From Chlorella sorokiniana (Eukaryota > Chlorophyta > Trebouxiophyceae > Chlorellales > Chlorellaceae): a stretch of DNA of 64,000 bases. The stretch covers positions 4,650,001-4,714,000 of the forward strand of contig CP084611.1 in the NCBI GenBank assembly GCA_025917655.1, in the 5' to 3' direction. The translations under genes were made by a program, and so were the position numbers. Each line of letters begins with the position of its first letter. The stretch's first letter is position 1. A model generated the notes under the pieces. The model was not told the DNA's origin and made no database searches. It saw only the letters and a program-made list of their open reading frames with translations. Below are positions 1 through 11,752 of the stretch, one piece after another.

Positions 1-1128
1 CAGACCGCCCCCCCACACACACACACACCTGCGCCGACAGGCCCATCGACTCGGCCACCGCCCGTATCAGCAGCTTGCTGACGAGCGTGTCTTCTCCCAG
101 CCTGCTGCGCGCCCCCTTGGCCAGCAGCAGCGAAAAGCTGCGGGCAGGGGGTGGGCCAGCGGGCATGCATGTCCTGGGGGCAGGGGCAGAGGAGCCCATG
201 CTGCACCCACACACCCTGAACCCATACTGCACTGCCGCTTGAGCGGCGGCGGCATGCGTGAGTCCCTCCCTGCCACCCCCCACCCCACCTCAACCCCTGA
301 CTTGATACGTTACTGTCAGCCCACAGCAAGGATGCTGTCCCCCCCCACCCCCACCCCCACACACACACCCACACACAACCTTGAGTAACGAGGACGCAGC
401 GCAGGAGCGCACCCCCTGCCGAGCCGACCTGCGCTCCTGCAGTCCGTTGTAGGTGGTGATGAAGGCCTTGTGCTCCCGCGTTTCTCGCGGTCTGTGGCCA
501 GGGCGCAGGTGCAGCCCACCCCCACCACGTCGGTGCCAAAGGAGGACAGCTTGGCGGCCTGGCGGTAGGCGGCGTGGGCCATAGCGCTTGCCGTCTCTGC
601 ATGCAGCATGTGTGTGGGGGGAGGCAGGGGAAGAAAACGTCGAGTCCATAAGGCGAAAGGCAGGGGGCGCAGGCCCAATGTCGGCATTCAGCCATATGGG
701 AGGTTCGAGGTCGACCAAGCGAGGCCATGCTGCAGGCGGCACTACCCACCCTTGCTGGCATACGTCTGGGGCGCGGCTCCAAGCATGTCTGCCAGGCTGG
801 CTCGGCTGTAAGGCACCCGTATGTCTAGCACTGTGCGGGATGCGCCAGGCACCGACAGCAGCCAGCCCATGGCCTGCAAGCAGCAGCCACAAGACGGAAA
901 AACATGCCGTCAAGCAGAAGAGAAGGAAAAGGCGAAACAGCAATAAGGAGCACAATTGTCATGCCTGGGGCATCCAAATCACATTGTGGGCGGCGAAACT
1001 TGAGGCGACTGCAGCGGCAGCCGGGATGGGCGGCCGGCCACCTGTGCAGCGCCGCCGCCCAAGTAGAGAACCATGCGCGCTGTCGAGCTGTGGATGCGCT
1101 CAACCGTGTTCTCTACCGCAGAGTCCAT
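1..1128 (-). CDS. CinA-like domain / nucleotidylyltransferase-type protein, N-terminal part (runs off left edge)
   Basis: This is the 5' part of a minus-strand gene with exons near 1128-1042, 873-750, 596-429 and 137-29; each intron is GT-AG and the phases join. The reconstructed N-terminus starts MDSAVENTVERIH, then VLYLGGGAAQ, AMGWLLSVPGASRTVL, RVPYSRASLADMLG, ETASAMAHAAYRQAAKLS, and DVVGVGCTCALATDR. That series matches the CinA C-terminal-like domain (glycine-rich strand, GASRTVLE-type loop, VGVG..ALAT strand) which in plants precedes a cytidylyltransferase-like domain (recalled: Arabidopsis At2g01220 type). The second domain would lie left of base 1. The start at 1128 fits because the family begins just before the VEAIH-type helix. 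One base appears to be missing in a G run near 475-480 (minus-strand CGCGGGAGC), since the frame before it and the frame after it both match the family. Substrate unknown; family assignment is from memory. Confidence 0.7.
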
Positions 1129-1685
1129 GGTTTCTGCCGGCACTGAGGCTGCCACGCAAAGTTGGCGGACTTGTGATCGGGCTGCAGCTGCGCTGTTAAA
1201 GCCGTGATCGAGACGGCGCTTAAGATTGTTTCTTCTTTGTGAGAGGCAGCGATCCAACCCACGGGGTCTCACGGTCCACACGATCAACCTCTGTGCCCTT
1301 GCAGCAACGCAGCTGCTCAGGCTGCTGACCATTCTGATGCAACGTAAAGTTTGCGGAAGATCCGCAATGGGTTTGTGCCGTCTGAGAGGGGTTCCCTGCC
1401 GGCAGCGCACCAGGTTGAAAGTGACGTGGCGGTCATTCACACAGATTGCTTGCATTCAAATTAGGGAATGAATGGCCGAGGGTGAGGGACAAAGGATCAA
1501 GTGGAAGATAAAATGTGGCAGCATGGAGCTGAGCAGCAAAGGCAGTAACAGTAAAAACACGACAAACACGGAGCGATCGGCGGAGGAAAAGATCCGCTGG
1601 CAGCAGTCATCAGAGTGGCAATATAGGAAGCGCAGTGGAATGGAGTGAAACGCACATGGACGATTTATTCAACAGGCGTGCACAG
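1129..1685. other. Intergenic spacer
   Basis: This lies between the 3' end of thioesterase copy A and the start of the CinA-like gene, both on the minus strand, so it should hold the downstream gene's promoter and the upstream gene's 3' UTR. I see no coding stretch, RNA gene or clear repeat. Confidence 0.5.
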
Positions 1686-4391
1686 TCAGGTTGACAGGTC
1701 AAGGGCGGAGCCGGGGCCTGCTAGGCGCGCCACCTCCAATGCTTGCTGTTCTGCACCGCACGCCAGGCAAGCAGCAGCTGCCACATCACTGGACGCATTC
1801 ACAGAGGCCAACACTGCCCGACGCATGCCAGGCCTCTCGCCCAACCACCCTGTAGCCCACCTGTGGACGGCAGCATGCGCTTAGGCGGCAGCGGGGCCCC
1901 CGTTTCGTCGCGCTCGAGCTCAAAGCTGAACACAAAGTTGAATGTGTTGGTGACGACGCTGCTGCGCCGCTCGGGCTGCGTCACAGAGGCCTCCACCTTC
2001 AAGTGGGCCATGCCCTACGGCAGAAGAAGGGGCGGGAAGGGTGGGGGAGATGGAGAAGAAGGTTGCGTGTGCCCGGCCAGGAGCAGGGCCCAAGATGCTG
2101 GCCCAACGCTTGGCAGGCTTGCAGGGCGAGCCGCGCATCCGCACCAGCTCGGTTGTGCGGGGCCACCCATGTGTGGGCCACCCAGGAGCGCAGGCGCAGG
2201 AGGTCACCCACGCTCACGGGCCGCCGAAAGGTGACCTCCTCCACCTCGACTGCAAAGCACAAGGCGGGCACAGAGCACCGCTTGCTGGCCACAATCTCAT
2301 CGACGGTGCCGGCAGCGGTGGAGTGTCGAGCGCAGCTCGAGGTAGGCCAACCGCAGGGAGCAGCCAGCAGTGTTCTGTGCAAGCCGCTGTGCCACGCACC
2401 TGCGTGCGGCCGACAGCCGGCGAAGAGGTAGGCTGTGGAATGAGCCAGCTCAAACGCGCGCCTGTGGGAAGGGGGAGACAGCAGAAAACAACGTAAGCGT
2501 AGCGGACAACATGGAGCGTGCATCCAGCGCCACCACCGGCTAACTTGAACCAAGCGCAACGCACCGCATCAGGAAGCCGCCAAACACGCGACCGTGCACG
2601 TTGCGCTGCTGCGGCTGGCAGGTGAAGGTGTTTTCCAGCGACGTTTCGTCCATCAGCAGCAGGTTGGAGTCTGCATGCACAAAAGGAACCAGTGCATCAA
2701 CAGGAGGCGGTTTGTGCAGAGCTACGCTGCGGCTGGCAGCACTGAAGCGCCCGCGATCACCAGAGGCACACTGCTTTAGGGGGAAAGCCTTTACCTGCCA
2801 GGGCCGGAAGGTCCATCTTCGTCTTGGCCGCCGCCAGCAGCTGCTCCGCCCAGCGCTCCTGCTCCGGGGTCACTCCTGCGGGCGGCGGGGACACTGCCCC
2901 AGCCTTAGGCGTGTGCATTCGGGGTCTTCCCCGTCCCCCTTTGTTTCCCCTTATAGACATTCGGAGAGCCGCAAGGCCCTGGAGAGCGAGCCAGCTAGAA
3001 CCCACCCAGGTGTATGGAAGTGCTGCCCTTGGCTGCCTCTCTCGCCGCCTTGCGCCGCTGGTTGACTCGCTGCCGCTCGCAGAACAGGTCGCGCTCCTCG
3101 CTCGACTTGGGCAGCAGCGGCGAGATGGGGTGCGGCCGCCCCGTCAGCATCTCCCGTGCCACGAAAGTGAAGAGAGCCGTCAGCTGCAGCTGCCCTGCCT
3201 GCAGAGGGGTTCATGGATGCAGCGCAGCAGGTTTTATGGCAGCGGAGGAGGATGAAGAACTCGAATCACATTCACAAGCTGAAAAACACAGATAATAACA
3301 AGGAGGCAGTTTGGCAGCTAAGGCACGGATGCAGCAACCGCCCCCACCTGTTCCAACTCCAATCTAATCTCCACACTGCTGCTGCCTGCCCACACCACCT
3401 GCCCGCTCATGCGCATGTCCTTCTCCAGGCTCAACTGGCTGCTGCGTAGCTCGATGGCCTCCACCCCAGCCGTCACCAACAGCGGCGGCCGCGATGACTC
3501 GTCCGCAACATCGCTGCAGCAGAAAGGGCCAATGCTGCCCATGTGTCACGGCTGTGCACCTCGCGCAACTTGAACGGACGCATGCAGCTTGAAACAACAT
3601 GGAACTTCAATCAGCGTTTGCTGGGACTGCGGCCGATCCGGCCGCGTGGCGGAAGTGCTGCCACCCCTGACTGACCAGTGATCAAAGGCGATGAGGGCGG
3701 ACAGTGAGTCCAGGTCCTCCAGTATCTTGCCTATGCGGACCTCCCCCACGGGGAGCGGTACTGCAGGGTGCACAAGCATGAGGCCGTGAGTGCCACCCTA
3801 GATTTCCACTCCTTCATCCCACTGGCGATGCTGCGCATTGATTGCATCGGTTGCACATCAGCAGCCTGCATCTGCTGCTCTGCAGCCAGGGCTGATTCAT
3901 GCAGAAATAAAAAGCTCTCACATGCTCTCTCAGTAGGTCGTCGGTGCCAAAAGGGTAGGTGACCACCAGTGGCCGCGGCGGCTTCGGTAGCTGTGTTGCT
4001 AGGTCCCGCGGACCGGCCCCCAGCAGCTTCTCCTCTGTCCAAGGGTACCTGCTCAAATGGATGGCACACATCCAATGATCTGGCTGAGCTCAGCACATTC
4101 CCAGTAATCAGCATGAGGCAACCGGATGGAGGAGGAGCAGGAACAGCGCCGTCAATTTGCAGAGGCAGGCGCTGCCGCCCACCGCTCTTGCCACAGACGC
4201 TTGGTGATCGGCGTGCTTGACGCCAGAATGTACGAATTTTGGGTGTCAGGGATTTCTGCCGGCCCCAGTGCACCAGGCAAGCTGTGAAGCGGAGCGCGGA
4301 GCAGCTGCTGCAGAATGACCGCGGAGGCGCGATCGGCGCCCGACAGCAATCTGGCAAGGCCTGGGAGACATGAACGTGCCGCAGGCAGCAT
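1686..4391 (-). CDS. Acyl-CoA thioesterase, ACOT9/10-like, double hotdog (copy A)
   Basis: Hydrolyses acyl-CoA to fatty acid and CoA; the family acts mainly in mitochondria. Eleven exons: 4391-4183, 4048-3922, 3760-3676, 3513-3348, 3198-3006, 2875-2795, 2670-2565, 2461-2400, 2250-2167, 2014-1861, 1750-1686, about 444 residues. The N-terminus MLPAARSCLPGLARLLSG is arginine/alanine-rich like a mitochondrial presequence; an upstream in-frame ATG at 4445 is an alternative start. Landmarks: TPITKRLWQER, YRSPWGEVRIGKILEDLD, ELRSSQLSLEKDMRMSG, first hotdog LTALFTFVARE, VTPEQERWAEQLL, second hotdog MDETSLENTF..GRVFGGFLMR, AFELAHSTAYLFAG, TFRRPVSVGDLL, and C-terminus STEQQALEVARLAG. One base seems missing in a G run near 3745 (TGGGGGAGG) inside exon 3. 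It is a paralog of the gene at 8072-11279. Exon 9's 3' end is the least certain boundary. Confidence 0.85.
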
Positions 4392-5039
4392 TGCAAGGGT
4401 CTGTCCTGCGCAAAAATCAGCCCAGCTTGCAATCCCAAGCTTCAAGGGGCATTTTATGAGATATATGACTGATGTATAGTCGTAAGATGATCACACGGGA
4501 AGGGTTGCTGCACTCTGGCAGCCGTCGTCAGGTGTGGGCTTGCCGTACGATGTAATGCCGCTTGAAGGCAGACTGTGAGCACGAAGGCGTGGGACCAAAC
4601 AAAGTTGGTATAGCGTTGGCTGCCACACATACAAAGGGCGCTTTCGTCGACACCAAAAGTTTTCACGCTAAAGCGCCCGTCAAGCCTGATGTACTTGGCA
4701 GATGATGCACTGGATGACGCCTTTGCGCTCTTGGAACGCAGGAGACACAGCCTTGCTGCTGCTTTCCGAGTTGCTGTGCACCAGTCTTGCGCTCTTGTCC
4801 CGAGCATCTCGTTCAAGTTGGCGGTGCAGGGAGCGACAACAACAGATCCGCAACATAAGTCACCATGCACCGTTAGAAAAGGGGGATGACAGCCGCTCGG
4901 CGCCTGCGCCCTTCTTGTGGCACTCTGCATTTGCTGGGCACTTGCAAGGAGATCAGAGCTATTGGTTTCCGCAGCATGACAAGAAGTTGACTGCTGCTGT
5001 GAGTGCATGTCGCAAAGTGTATCTATACGATCACTGGAA
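4392..5039. other. Spacer with an uncertain 201-codon minus-strand reading frame
   Basis: This lies upstream of thioesterase copy A. A minus-strand frame at 5059-4454 is open for 201 codons, but its protein is rich in Ser/Ala/Thr/Cys with no domain I recognise. Random open frames of this size are common in such GC-rich DNA, so I do not call it a gene. The part next to 4391 should contain the copy A promoter. Confidence 0.4.
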
Positions 5040-5480
5040 CTGCTTGCTTCAGGGACCAAATCGAGGTCCCTGGCGTGTGCTGGATGTGCATTCTTGCGAC
5101 GCCTTCGTCATGCCGCCGCTGGTCTCGCTGACTGACTGACCCGGCTTACTGCAGCGGTGGGTGTATGGGGACGCCACATTTCCTCATCGCAGGTTGCATG
5201 AAACTCTGCCTTCATCCTCCCTCACTTGCGTGCACCTGCCACATGACGTGGCGGTGCAACTCCCCACATGCTGGCTGCGCTGCCTCTTCAGCACCTCGGC
5301 CTCGTCCAGAACAGCTGGCAGCGCTGCAACGCTGAGTATGCCTCTCACATCGCCTTTGCGCTGCTGCTGAAAGGCGTTTGCCAAGGCGGGCCAGGCACGG
5401 CGCCGTGCCTGGAGCGCTCGCTGCTTTGCAGTTGGAGATGCATTGACACGGCGCCAGCGGTTCAGGATAAAAAATGACGG
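5040..5480 (+). pseudogene. Relic of the LRR C-terminal region of the neighbouring F-box/LRR gene
   Basis: The stretch reads, in separate frames, RVLDVHSCDAF..PPLVSLTD and then MLAALPLQHLGLV, IAFALLLKGV and GTAPCLERSLLC. The F-box/LRR gene downstream has the matching series SLRVLDAEQ..HLTSMTQLT, LASLPLQHLCLI, TAFARLLGAL and KAPCLERLYF in the same order. No F-box or upstream LRR part is visible here, so this looks like a truncated, decayed duplicate of the 3' exons. It could instead be an exon cluster of an unrecognised transcript. Confidence 0.5.
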
Positions 5481-5682
5481 TTGGCATTGCAGTTGCAGTG
5501 GGCAAGCCGAGGGCTGCCGCGACATGCGCGAGCGCATGCAGTCCCGCTGGCCCTGCTGGCCCAAGTGAGGATGCCCGGCCTTGAAAGCTTTCCAGCATCA
5601 ATTTAGCTTGCGTCCTTACTTGTGTTCCTCTTGTAGATTCGCGTTGGCGGCTGCTTTGAAAAGCTGCTGGGCGCAACTGATC

Positions 5683-7900
5683 CATGTCCTTTTCCAGCAA
5701 GCGGGGCTCAGTGGAGCTTACTTATCTACCTGATGAGATTCTGGAGATCATATTTGATCCACTGGGCTTGAAAGACAGGCAGGCGCTAAGTTTTATGCGT
5801 GCTCAAAGTATGCCCGGTGTCGGGGCAGCCCGTGATGGCTGAAATAGAGTAAGCTGCAAGGCTTAAAAGAATGTACGAGCGCCGGGGTGCGGTCAGCATC
5901 CGCCACCTCCACACCCTCCATTGCCACCTGCCTGTCCGCCGGTGCCCTCCTGCAGACTGCGGCTGCTGCTTACCTGCAAGCGCCTCTATGGCGTCGTTCA
6001 TAACAGCGCCGAGCTCTGGACCAACATTAAGCTCAGTTTGTATCAGAGTTACAGATTTTGCGGTTTTGACCACGCGGTGAACAGGGGCGAGCTCCTCGCT
6101 CTTGCGCCGTTTCTAGCAAAGGGCCCCGCTGGTTCAAAGCGGGTGAAGCGTCTGGCCCTCACCCTTGATTTGGAAGGAAAGAATCCAAATACGCAGCCTG
6201 GCGAGGTTGAAGAGGCTGATTATTGTGACGAGAGAGTGTTCGACGATGCATGCATCCAGGTGCAGTGCATGATGCCAGCGCCCCCTGGACCTTGCTGCCT
6301 CTGCAGATACGTGCCTTCTCGGCAGGCATTTGATGGGTGACAAGTTGCGAATTGGTTGTCAAATGGCTGGCCCCGCCCCCTGCGCCTGCTCTGGCGCTTG
6401 CAGACGGCGCTTGCCGCGGTGGTTGTGTGTGGCCAGCGCCTGGAGCTGCTTGCGTTGTGCTGGCTGGGCAACCTGGAGGTCAGGGAGCGGTTGCATTGTT
6501 GCATTGGAGCGTTGTCAACCGCAGTATGCTGCCACTGCCGCACGATGTCTGATGCTGCACAATCCGCCAGCCGACTGCAGGTGGAGGGCTGGATTCGCTG
6601 CCTCCCCCGCCTGCGCCACCTGTTCCTGGAGGGCATTGGCGAAATGGGGGTGAACAACTTGAGCGTGCGGCAGGGCCTGGCCACCTTAAGACGCTTGGAG
6701 GTGCTGTCAATCCATGCCGAGCAGCTGGATATGGCGGAGGGCAGCCTGCCCGCTGGCCTGCACACACTCCGCCTGGCACATGTCACAGGGCGCTCCCTGC
6801 CTGAAGCTGTGCTGGACGCCACGCAGCTGCGCAGCATTGCATTGCATGAGATGCATGGCACCGAGGTGCTGCGGGGTCTGGAGTACCTGAAGGACCTAAC
6901 GCGCCTCGAGCTGATGGGCGGATCGCATCGGAGCTCCCTGCGCCTGTCCAGGCTGCCGCACCTGCGAGAGCTTGTGAGTGCTGCCAGCTGCGCACGCTTT
7001 CCTTGCTGGTGCCTGCGTGATCGCGTCTTGGCGCAGTGCTGCATGCTGTCTATGTTTGCTTTTGGCTTTTGCCTTCAGCTGGAGCGGCTTGTTGGCTGTT
7101 CCCCCAGGGTTGAAACCTGCCCACCAATGTCCCTTCTGTTGCAGAGATTATTGACTTGGGGAGACAGCGACGAAATCGTGTCTGGAGCGGTACACAGCCT
7201 GCCTCAGCTGACGTACTTCAAATGCGTAGGTGGGGCAGCCGCCGTCTTGAAACGGCTGCCTTGGCTTGCAAGCGGCAAGCGACTGTGCCCTCCTCCAACC
7301 CTGTCGCAAGCATCGCTTGTTAGCATCCTCTCGCTTTGCAGGGAGCCGGGGTAACGGCGCGCTGGTGGCTACCATCCTAAGATGACGTCGCTGCGTGTGC
7401 TGGATGCGGAACAGCGCGTTTCTTCTCTCCTGCCGCATGCCGCCCATCTGACGTCGATGACCCAGCTCACAGCAGGGGTAAGGCGGAGTTAGGGCACCGT
7501 TTACTTCCATCCTCTCCTGCTGTCGTTGCCCGACTGCTGACACTGCTAACTCCTGCGCCTGTTTTTTGCAGGCGCTGCCGCTCGACCTGGCGGCAAAAGC
7601 CCCTGCAGCGCTGGCTTCGCTTCCGCTGCAGCACCTCTGCCTTATCGGCGGGGCCAAGCGGCGCAAACTTCCCGGCTACGTTTCGCGCACAGCTTTTGCG
7701 CGGCTGCTGGGAGCGCTTGCAAAGGCGCCTTGCCTGGAGCGTCTGTACTTCAGCAGCAACGCGCTGTCCCGCCTGAGCAAGCGCAAGAACCAGGGGCGCT
7801 TTGCGCGCCCCTTGGCCCTGCTGCAGCAGCGCGGCCTGGCTGATTTTGGCAGCGTCGACAAATGGAGGGAAGCTGCCACCCTGCCGCCGACTTGGTATGA
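5683..7900 (+). CDS. F-box / leucine-rich repeat protein
   Basis: Probable substrate-recognition subunit of an SCF ubiquitin ligase. The start at 5683 gives MSFSSKRGSVELTYLPDEIL followed by EIIFDPLGLKDRQAL, the first half of an F-box; after an intron (acceptor at about 5956) LRLLLTCKRLYGVVHNSAELW completes it. Downstream exons carry irregular LRRs: LPRLRHLFLEGIG, LRRLEVLSIHAEQLDM, LPAGLHTLRLAHV, LEYLKDLTRLELMGG, LSRLPHLREL. Clear exon edges: donor after 6973; exon 7079-7108; exon 7145-7225; acceptor before 7342; donor near 7476; acceptor before 7573, leading into ALPLDLAAKAPAALASLPLQH. The joins at exon 1/2 and near 7342-7385 need a one-base correction. The 3' end was not located; the frame remains open past 7900 towards thioesterase copy B, which ends convergently at 8072. 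Function inferred from the F-box only. Confidence 0.6.
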
Positions 7901-8071
7901 TCGGTTTGAAGGCAGGCAAATGTGGGGGTGGATGCATCACACGAGAAGTGGTTCAATTTCAAATGAGGTATCATCATGCCTTTCTTCGCCTCACAACAAC
8001 TCTGCTTGTGACTCACGTTGTAAGCCTTACATATGCCATGCAATGCTGCACAAAGTACAGACTTGCCCAGC

Positions 8072-11000
8072 CTATGTGCTGCTGCCTGTCGCTGGCTGGG
8101 TGCCAGCCTTGCGCCCGCCCGGGCCGAAGAGCGCCGCCAGCTCGAGCGCTTGCTGCTCTGCAGAGGGAGGCAGGGGGCCACCAACAGGTGCGTCGCGTCT
8201 CAACAGCGACATGAGCGACGAGCCCAGGGCCCATGACAGAAGCAGGCTGGTTCGCACGTCATGCCTGCCCAAGCCGAGCAGCCAGCGCTCGGGGCAGGCT
8301 GCCCTGCGACATCCTGCCGCCGCTGCAGGCTCCCCCTCAGGCAGGCCCCGCTTGCCTGTGCTGGGCAGCACCTGCTTGGGCGGCAGGTGCCTTCCAGTGA
8401 GTGGGTCCTGCCGCAGGTCCACTTGGAAGGTGATGTTGAAGCTGTTGGTCACCTCGCTGCGGGCCAGCAGGCCAGGGAAAGGTGGAAGGGAGAAAATGAA
8501 GGCGCCCAGCCAGGCCGTACCCAGCTTTGCAAATGTCTTTACTGCTCGTGCTCTGCACTGGGCCCCTTCCTTTTCATACAGTCTTTCCCTTTGCGCGGCG
8601 CTGTTGCCGCACCTTGTGAGCCGCTCTGGCTGCGTCACAGAGGCCTCCACCTGCAGGTGCACCATGCCCTGCCGCACAGCAGGCACGGCACGGACGCAGT
8701 GGTTGGCTGCAGGGGTGACTTGCCCTCCAAGCTGGCAGCTGGAAGCTGGCGGGAGAGGCACCCCTGGCGTGCAGCACGGCATCCAGAGCTCCCGCCCTTC
8801 ACCATCAGTGTTGCAGGCCTGCCACCCAGCCCACCCGCCCGCACCCCACCTGGCCTGGCTGATGCGGCAGCGCCCAGGCGCGGGTCACCCAAGCCCTGAA
8901 CTTGATCAGGTCGCCGACAGACACGGGGCGGCGGAAGGTGATGCGGTCCACCTCCACCGTGCGCGGCCGACAGCCGGCGAAGAGGTAGGCGGTGGAGTGG
9001 GCCAGCTCAAAGGCGCGCCTGCGGGGAGGAAAGCGCGTCGTGCTCGCCTCCACAGGGAGGGTGCGGCGATAAGGGCCCAGGCGCAGCGCTGCTAAACCTG
9101 TTCAGTTACCCACCGCCGAGGCGAGTGTGAGGTACAGATCAGCGTGTGACCAGGCCAGCGCTGCCTCACACCAGCACAGGCGGCGGCGGCGCACGGCGAC
9201 GCATAAAGCGAAAGCTCACCGCATGAGGAAGCCGCCAAACACGCGACCGTGCAGGTTGCGCTGCTGCGGCTGGCAGGTGAAGGTGTTTTCCAGCGACGTT
9301 TCGTCCATAAGCAGCAGGTTGGAGTCTGCAGGGGCAAATCCAGCGACAGCAGCGGCAAGCCGGGCGACAGGCCGCTTTACTTTGCAGGGTCAAAAAGACT
9401 GTGCTGGGGAGAACTGTGTACATGGGTGCAATTCAATGCGCACGAGCGAACGACCACCAGTACAGCTTCGCAGACAATGCCGACAGACCCGCCTCACCCG
9501 CCAGGGCCGGCAGGTCCCGCTTTGTTTTTGCTGCTGCCAGCAGCTGCTCCGCCCAGCGCTCCTGCTCCGGTGTGACTGCATTGCAAGGGAGGAGAAGAAG
9601 CAAAGGATTACTGCTGGCCAATGTGTAAGGAACTGGGCAGAATACAGGCAGCCAGGACGGGCAGCCAAACAAGAATTGAGACCAGAATGTCGCGACGGAG
9701 GCTCACCGTGATGCATCCCACTGCCGCTGCCGCTGCCCTTCTGTTGCTGCCGCGCCGCCTTGCGCTGGTTGTTGATGCGCTGCCGCTCCTCAAACTGCGC
9801 CTTGTCCTGCGCAGGCGGAAAACGGCGCATTTACAATGCTGGCTACCTACATCGCCCACAAATCATCACGCGTCACTTCCACCAGAGTGCACCGAAATGG
9901 CAAGGGTTTGGGGCACCACGCCAGCTGCTCCCTCCGCAAGTCCTGCTTTGATCCCCTGGCCCTGCTCCTGGCGCTGCCCAGGCCGCACCACCCTGCAATT
10001 CATTGCTGCGCCGCCCTGGCCCACCTCGGCTGTCTGCGGCTGCACCGGGTTGATGGCGTAGGCCTGGCCGGTGAGCGCGTCGCGCGCCACAAACGTGAAG
10101 AGCGCGGTCAGCCGCTGCTGGCCACCCTGCGCAAAAGAAACCATTGGGAGAGCCGCGGCGGTTGGAGCGCTGTTGCAGCGGTGCCATGGCCTCACCAGAA
10201 TCATGCGTGTAGCATCCAGGGCCCGCCCAATAACGGCCCCGTTTGCAAGAAAGGGGCCAGGGACAACCAGCGGAGGCCTCCCAGCCCCACCCCGCTCCTC
10301 CCAGCCCCTGATGTTGCCCCTCCACCTGCTCCAGCTCCATGCGAATGTCCATGCTGCTCTTCCCCGTCCACACCACCCGCCCGCTCATGCGCATGTCCTC
10401 CTCCAGGCTCAGCTGGCTGCTGCGTAGCTCAATGGCCTCCACCGTGGCGGTGACCAGCAGCGGCGGCCGGGTCGCTGGGTCGCCGTCGTCGCTGCGCGAG
10501 GCCAGACAGGCGGGTGGCAGCATGTGGGCGGCCACGAGAGGGTTACTGGCAGCTGGCGCGTCAGTGGCCGTCTTAGAACCGGACCATGCATCAAACTACG
10601 CTGCAGCTGATGCAAGGGGTGGCCGTTGCCCCCACAGCCCAACGCCGCCCGGTCGCCCGCACCCTGCACGCCGCCCCACCTGGGGCCCACCTGTGCTCGT
10701 AGGCAACAAACCCAGCCAGCGAGTCAAGATCCTCCAGCACACGGGCAATGCGCACAGCGCCCCAAGGGTTCCTGCGACGGTGGCAGAACCGACAGGCGGC
10801 GCGGGCTGACTGGTTCACGCCTTGCCACACTAGTAGGAGTCGTCTGCCCAGAACAAGGCTGGCCCCTTCCTCTGCCTCTCTTCGTGGAAATTGGCGACGT
10901 GTTTATGCTTGCCTGTAGTGTTCCCGCAAGATGGGTTCACTCCCAAACGGGTAGGTCACCACGCATGGCTTTGGGGGCTTGACCAGCTGCTGCTGCGCGG

Positions 11001-11279
11001 TCGGGTCGCGGGCGGCGCCGCCGCCAGCTGCTCCGTTGTCACCCATTTGTACCGCTGCTGCCACAGGCGCTTGGTGACGGGTGTGTAAGTGCCCACAATG
11101 TCGCCGCCGTCGTCAAACACGTGCCCTGGCTGCTCGCTGCTGCCGCCCTCGGCGTCGCTAGGGGCGGGGACAGAGCGGTGCAGTCCTCGCGCCAACTGAA
11201 GGCCCACGGCTGCCAGCGCCCGCTCTCTGACAGGGGCAGACACGCTTCTGACTGCATTGCGACACAATGCGGCGAGCAT
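8072..11279 (-). CDS. Acyl-CoA thioesterase, ACOT9/10-like, double hotdog (copy B)
   Basis: Paralog of the 1686-4391 gene, about 470 residues. Exons: 11279-10913, 10771-10691, 10491-10326, 10124-10025, 9806-9707, 9575-9498, 9325-9220, 9018-8850, 8668-8613, 8456-8356, 8157-8072. It starts MLAALCRNAVRSVSAPVRER, a plausible mitochondrial presequence, then TPVTKRLWQQRYKWVTTEQ, NPWGAVRIARVLEDLDSL, LTALFTFVARDALTG, MDETSLENTF..FGGFLMR, TFRRPVSVGDLIKF, VEASVTQPERL, and STEQQALELAALFGPGG. Two introns begin with GC, not GT (after 10913 and after 8356, both AG|GCAAGC); both joins keep phase and family alignment. Compared with copy A, one intron is absent (exon 8 here spans A exons 8+9) and an extra one splits A's exon 10 after PERL. 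One base seems missing in the GC-rich stretch near 11010-11030, where the frame changes between TTEQL and RDPTAQQQLVK. Confidence 0.87.
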
Positions 11280-11752
11280 GGCGCGGGCTCAGATGCGGCA
11301 ACGCCCGGGCCTGCAACGCCGAGAGCAATGCCTGCCCGAAACGTGACTTGGGTCAGATAGTGTTGTGAACTGTAGACGGGCTTTACCTGCCGACATGCCT
11401 TGACCGGTCTCTTGTGCTGGGGCATGCCGCCAGCTGGTCGTCCCTGCTCACGGCCAGCGTCGCCAAGTGGCTTCTTTGCCTATCCCAGTCACTTTACAGG
11501 TGTTGCTATTACGATTAATGAATTAATAACGACAGCTCACAAGGGATTACCAAGGCAGGAACCCTGCACCGCCTGCGGTATGCCATGCTGCTGCTGGACA
11601 AGTGTAGAACTAGCTGCGACGTAGCGTCTCCCACCGCAGCAGCCCCTACTCAGGCAGCGAGTGGATTGCATTGAATGGAAGTTTGTTCAAGTAATAAATA
11701 GATGCATATGGACTGGGATTGCTTTCAATGCCGCCAGATGTTCCGCCCGCCA
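11280..11752. other. Intergenic spacer
   Basis: Upstream region of thioesterase copy B and downstream region of the ZMYND10-like gene, both minus strand. It contains an AT-richer patch near 11510-11535 (GATTAATGAATTAATAACG). I see no coding or RNA gene. Confidence 0.5.

Noticed and set aside
4454-5059. A 201-codon minus-strand frame
   Set aside because: No recognisable domain; long open frames arise by chance in this GC-rich sequence. Kept only as a note in the spacer entry.
7566-9095. A 509-codon plus-strand frame
   Set aside because: Only its first ~100 codons belong to the F-box/LRR gene. The rest runs antisense through thioesterase copy B exons, which are supported by homology and splicing.
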